Shown: in pieces, positions 49,868-58,558 of the stretch
Layout: each line of letters starts with the position of its first letter
Numbering within the stretch: the stretch's first letter is position 1
Source of the DNA: Nevskia sp964451925
GTDB lineage: Bacteria; Pseudomonadota; Gammaproteobacteria; Nevskiales; Nevskiaceae
DNA length: 64,000 nt
Direction: 5' to 3'
Assembly (NCBI GenBank): GCA_964451925.1
Contig: CAYVKA010000015.1
Coordinates: 1 to 64,000 of the forward strand
Position numbers and translations under genes: made by a program
Notes under the pieces: model-generated
Told to the model about the DNA's origin: nothing
Database searches by the model: none
Seen by the model: only the letters and a program-made list of their open reading frames with translations

Positions 49868-50698
49868 CTAGACCACGCGCGCTATGGCCCGGGCGTCGAC
49901 GGCGCAGCGGATGGTGCCAAGATAGCCCTCGCCCGGCTCGTCTCCCAGCGGCGCCAGCCTCAGTACGGGGCCGTTCGCGCCGAGGATACCGTCCTGCCGC
50001 AACGGCGTGCGCGGCGCCGGGTGCCGGGCGTACGGCGGCAGCACGCTGATCGGCGCGTAGAACTCATCGGCGAAGCCGAACTGGCCGGTATGGCAGACAT
50101 GGCCGCCGGCATAGCGCCCGCGCAGCGCCCGGCCGCCGGTGTGCGCCTTGAGGTGGATGTGAACCGCGCGCCCGACGTACCAGCCCGGCACGATGGTGCG
50201 GAACGCGGCCACGCCGTCCGCACCGGTGAGCTGCACGCCGCGCAGGAAGCGCAGCGGGTTGTCCGCCGCGGGCTTCACCGGCGGCGGACCGTGCTGCGGC
50301 GACGGCGCGGGACCGAATTCGCCCGACGGCGGCGCGCCCGGCGGCGGCTCGGGAAAGCCGGGCGTCTCACCGTCATAGCCGGAGTAGACACCGGCGGCAT
50401 CGCAGTGCCATACGTCCACCGCGGCACCGCGCAGCGGCCGGCACGTCGCGGCGTCGAGCAGCTGGACGTGCAGGATCAGCGGGATGCCGGGCCTGCCCTC
50501 GGTGATGTCGCGCCGCAAGCGGGGGCGGTCGATGTAGTACGGCCCTTCGGTCAGCTGCGGCGTCAGCACGCAGGCCGGCGGCGCGGCATCCTGCGCCGCC
50601 GCCGACCGTGCCAGCGCCAGCGCCGCGGCGGCGCCGCCGAGCAGCACATCGCGGCGGCTCCAGCCGCCGGCACGCGGCGGCCGGGTCGAGGTACTCAT
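49868..50698 (-). CDS. Tat-exported intradiol ring-cleavage dioxygenase-like protein
   Basis: 276 residues. A twin-arginine leader (WSRRDVLLGGAAAALALA) is followed by a protocatechuate-dioxygenase-beta-like fold: TEGPYYIDRPRLRRDITEGR, ILHVQLLDAATCRPLRGAAV, DVWHCDAAGVYSGY and PGWYVGRAVHIHLKAH, which supply the Tyr/Tyr/His/His ligands of ferric iron. Intradiol enzymes cleave catechols, but the exported Pro-rich subclass (PPPGAPPSGEFGPAPSP loop) is of unclear substrate. ATG 50698. It stands alone, with DUF1302 and C13-peptidase genes as neighbours. Folding with iron before Tat export is expected. Confidence 0.85.
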   Translation of the reverse strand: MSTSTRPPRAGGWSRRDVLLGGAAAALALARSAAAQDAAPPACVLTPQLTEGPYYIDRPRLRRDITEGRPGIPLILHVQLLDAATCRPLRGAAVDVWHCDAAGVYSGYDGETPGFPEPPPGAPPSGEFGPAPSPQHGPPPVKPAADNPLRFLRGVQLTGADGVAAFRTIVPGWYVGRAVHIHLKAHTGGRALRGRYAGGHVCHTGQFGFADEFYAPISVLPPYARHPAPRTPLRQDGILGANGPVLRLAPLGDEPGEGYLGTIRCAVDARAIARVV

Positions 50699-50788
50699 GC
50701 CGGGTTCCCGGGGTGGCGGATCAAAGCATCATGCTATGCGGCCTTGCCGCCACGCGCCCGCGCCTTTACCGCAGCTTTACAAGGCGGC

Positions 50789-52276
50789 TCAGCGCACGGC
50801 CGGCCCGCCGCCCCCCGCACGGCCCCGCTCCGCCGCCGGCAATGTCGCCCGCCACTGCTCCAGCTTGGGCCCGATCAGCGCGCCCTGGGCGATCTGCGGC
50901 TCGGAGTGTACTTCCTGGTCGCGCGTTTCCCACTGCTGCACCAGCGAACGCGCCTTGGCGAAGGCCTCGGTAAACGAGGTGGTCTGGTTCAGCGCCTGTT
51001 GCAGATAGGCGCGGCCGAAGTAGGTGAATTCGGCGTCGTCGGAGCAGCCAAAGGAGGTGCGGTCGGCGCGCGCGGCGGTCATCACCAGCGTATGGTCGTC
51101 CTTCAGGCTGTTGAGAAAGCTGCCGCTGTAACAGGCCGAGACGACGATGACCTTCCAGCGGATGCCGGAGTCCTTGAGCATCTGCGCCAGGCGTGGCGCG
51201 TTGAAGGGGCTGAAGCTCAGGCCGGGCAGCTTGGTGGCCAGCTCGGCGTCGGGCGAGCCGTGGCTGGTCAGGTACAGAAACAGGATGTCCTGCTGCGGGT
51301 TCATCTTGGCGCCGATCGCGCGCAGGCCGCGGTCGAGGTTGGAGACGCTGGCCAGCGGCAGCTCGTTGACCGTGCCGCGGCTGTTGACCAGCGTCAGACT
51401 GCGCTGCGCCGCGTCGAAGCGCTCGCCGAACAGACGGGTGCTGTACAGCGCCTCCTTGCGGAACACGTCCTGCTCGCTGTCCGGCGCATAGGCGACGAAG
51501 TACAGGCTGGGCCGGCCCGGCCGCGTCGGCGCGATATTGGCCAGCGCGCGCTGCAGCAGCTGGTCCTGGTGCGCGAACACCTCCTCCGCCACCAGGCCGG
51601 AAGCGCGGCGCTGCGCGTAGACGGCGCTGTAGTCCTTCTCCCAGATGCGGCCATAGGGCATGAAGTGGAACACCGCGGCGTACAGCGCCGTCACCGCGGC
51701 GGCGGCGAGCGCGCGCCGCAGGCCGGAGCCGAGCGCACCGAGCAGCGACAGCACGCGCCAGCAGATCGCCAGGTTCCAGCTCTGCATCAGGGCGTAGTAC
51801 GCCCAGTACCAGCGGTTCGCCTCGCGCCCCTGCGGCAGCAGGTGATGGTAGATCAGGTCGCCCACCGCGTCGGCCAGCAGGCCCGCCGCCGCCGCCAGGG
51901 TGGCGAAGCGCCACAACAGCTCCGGCCGCGACGACCAGCGCGCCAGCAGCGTGGCGGCGAGCAGCAGCGGCATGAACTGGAACAGCTGGGACTCCAGGCC
52001 CCACCAGTCGAAGCTGCGCGGCGGCTCCACGGCGAGCCAGTCCCAGGCGCAATCCAGCAGCAGCGCGGTGGCCAGCACCGCCCAGAACAGGCCCGGCTCC
52101 AGGCGCAGCCGCTGCAGTTGCGGCCGCCCCAGCAGCGCGATGCGGCAGCCGGCGCCGAGGGCACGCAGGTAGTTGCGCCAGCCCGCCACGGCGGGCGGCA
52201 GCGGCGGCGGCAATGCCTGCGGCAACGGCGGCAGCAGCGGCGCGGGCGCGCCGCCGCCGGAAGGCAATTCGCTCAT
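50789..52276 (-). CDS. Membrane-anchored C13 (legumain-like) peptidase
   Basis: 495 residues. The Pro-rich start (APLLPPLPQALPPPLPP) is followed by five or six hydrophobic helices (about 50-245) and a C-terminal caspase-fold domain with LYLTSHGSPDAE (His339) and VIVVSACYSGSFLNSL (Cys382), the catalytic dyad of clan CD family C13. FGCSDDAEFTYFGRAYLQQA is the next conserved strand. Bacterial membrane C13 proteins are common in Xanthomonadales and Pseudomonas, with no assigned substrate. ATG 52276. Divergent from the MFS pump by 150 bp. It could act in protein processing at the membrane. Confidence 0.85.
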   Translation of the reverse strand: MSELPSGGGAPAPLLPPLPQALPPPLPPAVAGWRNYLRALGAGCRIALLGRPQLQRLRLEPGLFWAVLATALLLDCAWDWLAVEPPRSFDWWGLESQLFQFMPLLLAATLLARWSSRPELLWRFATLAAAAGLLADAVGDLIYHHLLPQGREANRWYWAYYALMQSWNLAICWRVLSLLGALGSGLRRALAAAAVTALYAAVFHFMPYGRIWEKDYSAVYAQRRASGLVAEEVFAHQDQLLQRALANIAPTRPGRPSLYFVAYAPDSEQDVFRKEALYSTRLFGERFDAAQRSLTLVNSRGTVNELPLASVSNLDRGLRAIGAKMNPQQDILFLYLTSHGSPDAELATKLPGLSFSPFNAPRLAQMLKDSGIRWKVIVVSACYSGSFLNSLKDDHTLVMTAARADRTSFGCSDDAEFTYFGRAYLQQALNQTTSFTEAFAKARSLVQQWETRDQEVHSEPQIAQGALIGPKLEQWRATLPAAERGRAGGGGPAVR

Positions 52277-52426
52277 GCTCTCAGTATGCCGCCCCGGCGC
52301 GGCGCCCGGAAGGCGCGGCGGCGCCGGACGGCGGCTCGCGGCCGACCGCAACGCCTCGCGCCGCGCTGCCGTAGAATCCGCAGCCACTGCCGCCACCCGG
52401 CCGGCGCCACCGCGCCGGCGCCGCAC

Positions 52427-53821
52427 ATGCCCGCCAATACCGCCGCACCCGCCGACGGCCTGCCCGCGCCGCGGCGCCATCTGGCTGCGCTGACGGTGGC
52501 GCTGGGCATCACCATGACGGTGCTCGACAGCGGCATCGCCAATGTCGCGCTGCCCAGCATCGCGCGCGAACTGCATGCGGCCCAGGCGGATTCGGTGTGG
52601 GTGGTCAACGGCTACCAGCTGCCGCTGGTGATGATCCTGCTGGCGGTGGCCTCGCTCGGCGACCTGATCGGGTACCGGCGCGTCTACCGCGTCGGCCTGA
52701 TGGTGTTCACGCTGACCTCGCTGGCCTGCGCGCTGTCGGCCAGCCTGCCCGAACTGGTGGCGGCGCGCGTGGTGCAGGGTCTCGGCGCCGCCAGCCTGAT
52801 GGGGGTGAGTGCCGCGCTGCTGCGCACCATCTATCCCGCCCACCTGCTCGGCCGCGGCATCGCCATCAACGCCGTGGTGGTGTCGGTCGCGTCGGCGGCG
52901 GGGCCGACGGTGGCCTCCGTCATCCTGTCGCTGGCGCATTGGCAGTGGCTGTTCGCCATCAATGTGCCGATCGGACTGGCGACGCTGCTGCTGGCGCTGC
53001 GCGTGCTGCCGCGCAGCGAGCGCCGCCAGGCCGGGTTCGACTGGCCCAGCGCCCTGCTCAGCGCGGCGGTGTTCGGACTGCTGTTCACCGCGGTGGACGG
53101 GCTCGGCCGCAACCTGCTGCCGATCTACGCCGCGACCGAGCTGGCGGCGGCGGCGCTGCTCGGCGTCCTGCTGGTGCGGCGCGAGCTGCGGCGGCCGGCG
53201 CCGCTGCTGCCGCTGGACCTGCTGCATATCCCGATGTTCCGCCTGTCGATCGGCACCTCGACCGCCTCCTTCACCGCGCAGATGCTGTGCTTCGTCGCGC
53301 TGCCGTTCTATTTCCAGGATGGCCTGGGCCTGTCGGAAGTGGCGACCGGCCTGCTGATGACGCCCTGGCCGCTGACGCTGGGCATGGTGGCGCCGATCGC
53401 CGGCCGCCTGGCCGACCGCGTACCGGCCGGGCTGCTCGGCAGCATCGGCATGGGCCTGTGCTGCGCCGGACTGCTGTGCCTGGCCTGGCTGCCGGCGCAT
53501 CCGGCCGCGCCGGACATCTGCTGGCGCATGATGCTGGCGGGCGCCGGCTTCGGCCTGTTCCAGACGCCCAACAACCGCGCCATGCTCGGCGCCGCGCCGC
53601 GCAACCGCAGCGGCGGCGCCAGCGGCATGCTGGCCACGGCGCGGCTCACCGGCCAGACCAGCGGCGCCGCCCTGGTGGCGATCCTGCTGCATCACTTCCA
53701 CACCGCCGGCACGCACTGGGCGCTGCTGCTCGCCGCCGGCTTCGCCGCCGCCGCCGCGCTGGTCAGCAGCCGCCGGCTGAGCCTGGACGCGCCGGCGGAG
53801 CGCGGCGCCGGCGATCGCTGA
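52427..53821 (+). CDS. DHA2-type MFS drug transporter
   Basis: 464 residues with 14 predicted helices, of the DHA2 (EmrB/QacA) class. Motif C-like GITMTVLDSGIANVALPSIA in helix 1, VVNGYQLPLVMILLAVASL, motif A GDLIGYRRVY and the helix-5 antiporter segment SVASAAGPTVASVIL are clear. These export drugs or metabolites against protons. ATG 52427; no neighbour gives a substrate. It stands alone between the C13 peptidase and a TonB receptor. A membrane-fusion (EmrA) partner is not adjacent, so simple inner-membrane export is likely. Confidence 0.88.
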   Translation: MPANTAAPADGLPAPRRHLAALTVALGITMTVLDSGIANVALPSIARELHAAQADSVWVVNGYQLPLVMILLAVASLGDLIGYRRVYRVGLMVFTLTSLACALSASLPELVAARVVQGLGAASLMGVSAALLRTIYPAHLLGRGIAINAVVVSVASAAGPTVASVILSLAHWQWLFAINVPIGLATLLLALRVLPRSERRQAGFDWPSALLSAAVFGLLFTAVDGLGRNLLPIYAATELAAAALLGVLLVRRELRRPAPLLPLDLLHIPMFRLSIGTSTASFTAQMLCFVALPFYFQDGLGLSEVATGLLMTPWPLTLGMVAPIAGRLADRVPAGLLGSIGMGLCCAGLLCLAWLPAHPAAPDICWRMMLAGAGFGLFQTPNNRAMLGAAPRNRSGGASGMLATARLTGQTSGAALVAILLHHFHTAGTHWALLLAAGFAAAAALVSSRRLSLDAPAERGAGDR

Positions 53822-53964
53822 AACACCCCTGCAAGCTGGCTATATCCAACAAATTAATCAGTATTTTTCAGCGTCCGATCCCGGCGCCATAGTGGGCGCT
53901 CTTTCTATATAAGGGCCGGCCCCATCGCGCAGCGGGGCTGGTCCACGCCAGGCCAGGGGATCAG

Positions 53965-56421
53965 GTGGTGGAAAACAGGGCTCGTATGTTGTGGGCGTTG
54001 CTGCTGGGCCTGGGGCCGCTGCTGCCCGCGGCGGCCGAGGATGCGCCGGCCGCGCCGCTCCCGTCAGGCGCTCCGGGCACCCCGGGCGACCAGGCGGCGG
54101 ACTCGACCCGCCTGCAGGCGGTGGTGGTGACGGCGCAGAAGCGCAACGAGGCGGCCAACTCCATTCCGATGGCGATCAGTTCCTTCCGCGGCGAGGAATT
54201 GCAGGCCACGGGCGTGTACGACACGCGCGACCTGGGCAAGCTGGTACCGGGCTTCACCGCCGCCGACTCCGGCTTCGACACGCCCACCTACACCCTGCGC
54301 GGGGTCGGCTTCGCCGATTCCAGTTTCGCCACCACCTCCACCGTCGGCATCTACAACGACGAGGTCAGCCTGGCCTACCCGATCATGAGCAAGGGACCGG
54401 ACCTGGACCTGCGGCGGGTGGAGGTGCTGCAGGGGCCGCAGGGCACGCTGTACGGCCGCAACGCCACCGGCGGCACCGTCAACTTCATCGCCAACAAGCC
54501 CGGCGGCGCCCTGGCCAGCGGCGCCGATGTGTCCTACGGCAGCTTCGGCCGGGTCGATGCGCAGGGCTATGTCAGCGGCCCCCTGGGTGATTCGTTCAAG
54601 GCGCGCCTGGCCGCGCTCAGCACCACCTCGGAGGAAGGCTGGCAGATCAGCAGCACCCGCCCCGACGACCGCCTCGGCAAGCTCAACAAGCAGGCCGCGC
54701 GCGGCATTCTCGACTGGCAGGCGCGCGACGACCTGCTGCTGCGCCTGACCCTGTCCGGCTGGACCGACAAGAGCCAGCCGCAGGCGCCTTATGCGGTGGC
54801 GCGCCAGGCGCAGTTCAAGCTGCCGCTGCCGGCACCGTTCACCAGCCTGCTGCAAGCGCTGACCGGCATCAACGTCAACAACCTGTTCCTCGACCCCTCG
54901 GTGAAGAACTACCCGCTGATCCCCGGCAACCGCAATCCGCAGACCGCCGACTGGAACCCGCATCCCGAATACGAGTACGGCCTGCACGACAACTTCTGGA
55001 TGGCCTCGCTGCGGCCGAGCTGGGACATCACGGATACGGTGAACCTCACCGGCCTGTTCAGCACTCAGCAGATGCGCGCCGACGGCTCCTCGCTGCCGCA
55101 GGGCGGCATGAACCTGGAGGACATCGACCAGGTGCTGCGCGCCTACATCCGCACCTACCAGGGCGAGCTGCGCCTGTCCGGCAAGTTCGGCCAGCGCGGC
55201 GACTGGCTGATCGGCGTCAACGGCAACTACGACAAGCACCACGAGGTGGACGAGGGCCTGGGCTCGGAGAACAGCCTCAACGTGCTGGTGTTCGGCGACA
55301 CCGCGCCGCTGGACAAGCCGCTGTTCTTCCAGAAGGGCGCGGCCAAGAGCGACACCCAGGTGCAGGCCGGCAGCGCCTTCGCCGACGGCACCCTGCAATT
55401 GCTGGACCCTCTGAAGCTGACCCTGGGCGTGCGCTACACGCGCGAGAAGCAGGACTATTCGGGCTGCACCTTCGTCCTGGCCGACAACGACTCCATCATT
55501 CCCTTCCCGTTCTTCACCGCCGCCAGCTTCTTCAAGGGCGGCCACTCGGTGGTGCCGCAAGGCCAGTGCGGCAGCCTCGACGCCCATGCCAACGCCGGCC
55601 TGTTTGTCGACAACCTGGCGGAACACAACCTGTCCTGGCGCTCGGTGCTGAGCTGGTCGCCGGCCCGCGACAGCCTGCTCTACGCCTCCTACTCGCGCGG
55701 CTACAAGGCCGGCAGCTTCCCCACCGTGTTCTCGGTGGACCAGCAGAGCCTGGCGCCGGTGGTGCAGGAGCGGCTCGACGCCTACGAGATCGGCGCCAAG
55801 TTCGCCTCCCCCGGCCAGACCGTGCAGAGCAATTTCTCCGCGTTCTACTACGACTACCGCAACAAGCAGCTGCTGACCTATTTCAAGGACCCGATCTTCG
55901 GCGCCCTGCAGTACCTGCAGAACGTGCCCAAGTCCCTCGACGAGGGGGTGCAGCTGTCCACCACCGTGGTGCCGCTGAACCGGCTGTTCCTCACCGCCTC
56001 CGGCTCCTATATCCGCACCAAGGTGATCGAATACCAGGGCAAGGACGACCAGGGCAACGACTTCAACTTCGCCGGGCAGCCGTTCAACTACACCCCGCGC
56101 CTGCAGGCCAGCCTGATGGCCAACTACACCTTCGGCCTCAACCGCGACCTCAATCTCTCGCCCGGCGCCGGCTTCACCTACACCGGCGGCACCAACGCCA
56201 CGCTGGAGCACGATCCGCTGTTCGCGCTGGAGGCCCACCGCGTCTACGACGTGCGCCTGGCGCTGTCGCCGCCGGACCGCCAATGGTCGCTGAGCGCCTA
56301 CGGCCGCAACCTCGGCAACGAGTTCTACCGCACTTCGGTGATCAAGCTGGGCGATACGGTGTTCGCGTATGCGGGAATGACGCGGGTGTATGGCATGACC
56401 TTCACCTGCGATTTCCGCTGA
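53965..56421 (+). CDS. TonB-dependent outer-membrane receptor (iron-complex type)
   Basis: 818 residues. Signal peptide (to about 24), TonB-box region LQAVVVTAQKRNEAANSIPM near 50, plug with VEVLQGPQGTLYGRNATGGT (the conserved DVLRGPQGTLYG-like motif) and a barrel ending in RVYGMTFTCDFR. The RNEAANSIPMAIS stretch belongs to the sphingomonad/Solimonas-type receptor group of varied substrates. The start is GTG 53965 (AGGGG 5 nt upstream) or the next GTG; an internal ATG is at 53986. No regulator or SBP is next to it on this strand, and the substrate is unknown. Confidence 0.9.
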   Translation: MVENRARMLWALLLGLGPLLPAAAEDAPAAPLPSGAPGTPGDQAADSTRLQAVVVTAQKRNEAANSIPMAISSFRGEELQATGVYDTRDLGKLVPGFTAADSGFDTPTYTLRGVGFADSSFATTSTVGIYNDEVSLAYPIMSKGPDLDLRRVEVLQGPQGTLYGRNATGGTVNFIANKPGGALASGADVSYGSFGRVDAQGYVSGPLGDSFKARLAALSTTSEEGWQISSTRPDDRLGKLNKQAARGILDWQARDDLLLRLTLSGWTDKSQPQAPYAVARQAQFKLPLPAPFTSLLQALTGINVNNLFLDPSVKNYPLIPGNRNPQTADWNPHPEYEYGLHDNFWMASLRPSWDITDTVNLTGLFSTQQMRADGSSLPQGGMNLEDIDQVLRAYIRTYQGELRLSGKFGQRGDWLIGVNGNYDKHHEVDEGLGSENSLNVLVFGDTAPLDKPLFFQKGAAKSDTQVQAGSAFADGTLQLLDPLKLTLGVRYTREKQDYSGCTFVLADNDSIIPFPFFTAASFFKGGHSVVPQGQCGSLDAHANAGLFVDNLAEHNLSWRSVLSWSPARDSLLYASYSRGYKAGSFPTVFSVDQQSLAPVVQERLDAYEIGAKFASPGQTVQSNFSAFYYDYRNKQLLTYFKDPIFGALQYLQNVPKSLDEGVQLSTTVVPLNRLFLTASGSYIRTKVIEYQGKDDQGNDFNFAGQPFNYTPRLQASLMANYTFGLNRDLNLSPGAGFTYTGGTNATLEHDPLFALEAHRVYDVRLALSPPDRQWSLSAYGRNLGNEFYRTSVIKLGDTVFAYAGMTRVYGMTFTCDFR

Positions 56422-56451
56422 GCAGCTCGCTGCCGGCCGGGGCGATGCGCC

Positions 56452-57435
56452 TCAGAATTTCGATTGGGCCAGGGCCTGCTGCGCCGTAAGAGGCAGGTAT
56501 TCGCCGGCATCCTGAACGTCGCGCTGGCCCTCCGGGCTCAGCACATAGTCCAGAAACCGGGCGGCGCGTGGATCCAGCGGGTGCGCCCGGGCAGGGTCAA
56601 TGGGCTGCTCCGGTGCTGCGTTCACGTAAGCGTGAACCACCCGGCTCAGCACATACGTTCGTGACGCGACGCTCTCCACCGAAGGAGCGACCGCGGCTTG
56701 ACCGTCTGCGGCGACGGGCACGATCTTCACATTGGCGGGAAGCTGTACGCTCAAAGGCGCAACAGCCAGCGCGTAGCGGTCGCGCGCAACCATTTCAACG
56801 ATTCGGCGGGCGGCATCGTGCCTGCCCCGGTCTTCGACTTCGGTCAAACGATCCCATGGAAAAACACGCGCGCCCGCCAGAATGCGTTCCCTGAAGTACA
56901 CCCCGGTTCCGCTTTCCGTTCCTGGCATCATCAGATGGACGGGATGGGAGGCCAGGCCGGGACCGCCGCCGACCTCGCTCCAGGTGCGCGGGCCGCCCGC
57001 TGTGAACAGCCGCGCAAGTTGCGGCACACTGATTTCGGCCAGCGGGTTGTCGCGGTTCACCAGCACCGCCAGCGCAGGAGATCGACCGGGATGATCCAGA
57101 CTCCCGTTCATCACCTCGACCGCAATCGGCGGGTAACGGAAGACCCATTCAAAAGCCTTGATCTCCGGCTCGGTCGCGTCACGCCCGGCCAGGGCGATAT
57201 CGGCGCGGCCGGTGGCAAGCGCGCCCAGGCCGACATCGGTGCCGCGAAGCTGCACCCGCAGCCGGATTTGCGGATTGTGCCTGGTAAAGCCCGCCACCCA
57301 ACGCTGCACCACGCCCTTCATCTCGGCCGGCCCCTGGATTCGCAATGGACCTGCCGTCGGGGCCCAGGGATCGAGGGGCGCAGCGGCGGCGGAGGCGGCG
57401 CACAAACACAGCCCAACGAGGGCGAGCGTCTTCAT
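56452..57435 (-). CDS. PstS-like periplasmic binding protein, copy A
   Basis: 327 residues with signal peptide (MKTLALVGLCLCAASAAAAP). Phosphate-binding (PstS/PBP-like-2) fold: PLRIQGPAEMKGVVQRWVAG, RGTDVGLGALATGRADIALA, VFRYPPIAVEVMNGSLDHPG and MPGTESGTGVYFRERIL. It is coupled to copy B by an ATGA overlap. No ABC permease or ATPase follows, so it probably binds phosphate or a phosphorylated ligand for a TonB-linked system. It ends 30 bp from the convergent TonB receptor end. Confidence 0.85.
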   Translation of the reverse strand: MKTLALVGLCLCAASAAAAPLDPWAPTAGPLRIQGPAEMKGVVQRWVAGFTRHNPQIRLRVQLRGTDVGLGALATGRADIALAGRDATEPEIKAFEWVFRYPPIAVEVMNGSLDHPGRSPALAVLVNRDNPLAEISVPQLARLFTAGGPRTWSEVGGGPGLASHPVHLMMPGTESGTGVYFRERILAGARVFPWDRLTEVEDRGRHDAARRIVEMVARDRYALAVAPLSVQLPANVKIVPVAADGQAAVAPSVESVASRTYVLSRVVHAYVNAAPEQPIDPARAHPLDPRAARFLDYVLSPEGQRDVQDAGEYLPLTAQQALAQSKF

Positions 57436-58541
57436 GTCAGCCTGCCGAGTTGAGCCACGATCTGGCGCTGTCCCAGCGGCAGGTAACCGCTCTGTGCGAT
57501 CAGGGCCGCCTGTCCCTCGCGGCTGAGGATATAGCGAAGAAATTCACGCGACGCCGCTTCGACCGGGCCTCCGGGGCGCCGGTCGACGAAGGCGGGAATG
57601 ATGCGGACCAAGGGGTATTCCTGCGAGATCAGCGTTGCGAGGCTGGCGGTGACGAAGCGCTGACCGGCCCGCCGTGCCAGAGGCACCTGCCGGACCCGCG
57701 AATCGGCATAGCGCACGTTGGAAATGGCGATGCCAAAGCGATCCTGGGCCAGTGCGTCGATGATCCGCTGGCCGCGGTCGTACTGGCTGCCATCGTTGCG
57801 TTGCGCATGCTGGTACTCGCGGATCGACTCGTTCCAGCGGTGGCTGCCTTCGAGCACCGTTTCCCTGAAGAACAAGGCGAAATCCTCGTCGACCTTCCAG
57901 CCATAAGGCTGGATGGGCGCTTGCGCCCACTCTCCGCCCAGGCCGAGATCACCCCAGACGCGGGCATTGCGTGCCCCGCGCCGGTGTTCGGCACCGAACA
58001 CGGCATCCAGTTGCGCCAGGTTCAGGCCGGCCAACGGGTTGTCCCGGTGCACGAAGATCATGTGCGCGTAATCGAAGAAGTCCACATCCAGACTGCCGGT
58101 GGCGATCGCTATGCCGGTGGGCGCATAACCCCTGCAGCGCTGAAACGCCGCCGCGGCAGCGGGGCTGATTTCCTCGCCCAGCAGTGCCAGGTTGCCCGCT
58201 CCGGTGAACAGCGCGTCGATTGCGGACGCGGTGCCGTACATACGGTAGTCGAGCGTGATCCCTGGCTGATGCCGCCGCAGGCCCGCCATCCAGGACTGGA
58301 CCAGCGGCCCGATGAAGTCGCGCTTGAAGCTCCCATGTCCCCACAGCGAAAGCGTGCCCTTGACCTGCTCCCGCGGCACGTACCCCGGCAGGGCATTGAC
58401 GAAGGCCAGCGCCGGATCGCCCGCGGCCGGGCCGGTCGACGGCAGCGCCTCCCCGCGTGCATCGAGGGCCGCCATCAATCCGAGGGCGCCCAGGGCCGCG
58501 AGCGCCTTGCGCCGCCCGCTGTCGTGGACCGGGGACTTCAT
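57432..58541 (-). CDS. PstS-like periplasmic binding protein, copy B
   Basis: 369 residues. A twin-arginine-like leader (DSGRRKALAALGALGLMAAL) is followed by a PBP-like domain: VKGTLSLWGHGSFKRDFIGP, LLGEEISPAAAAAFQRC, MIFVHRDNPLAGLNLAQLDA and GWKVDEDFALFFRETVLEGS. Distinct from copy A but of the same phosphate-type fold, with the HRDNPL-type hinge seen in both (VNRDNPLAEIS in A). It follows the TonB receptor by 17 bp and precedes copy A with a 4-bp overlap. Tat export fits the RR pair but is not certain. Confidence 0.83.
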   Translation of the reverse strand: MKSPVHDSGRRKALAALGALGLMAALDARGEALPSTGPAAGDPALAFVNALPGYVPREQVKGTLSLWGHGSFKRDFIGPLVQSWMAGLRRHQPGITLDYRMYGTASAIDALFTGAGNLALLGEEISPAAAAAFQRCRGYAPTGIAIATGSLDVDFFDYAHMIFVHRDNPLAGLNLAQLDAVFGAEHRRGARNARVWGDLGLGGEWAQAPIQPYGWKVDEDFALFFRETVLEGSHRWNESIREYQHAQRNDGSQYDRGQRIIDALAQDRFGIAISNVRYADSRVRQVPLARRAGQRFVTASLATLISQEYPLVRIIPAFVDRRPGGPVEAASREFLRYILSREGQAALIAQSGYLPLGQRQIVAQLGRLT

Positions 58542-58558
58542 GGCGCGGTTCAGGCCGC

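Noticed and set aside
47828..52426. Very long plus-strand open frame running into the MFS gene
   Set aside because: It is antisense to the DUF1302, dioxygenase and C13 genes, a GC-rich shadow. Only the last 464 codons from ATG 52427 are coding.
52277..53716. Minus-strand extension of the C13 peptidase
   Set aside because: Antisense to the MFS gene, rich in Arg/Gln/Gly; the peptidase has a natural start at 52276.
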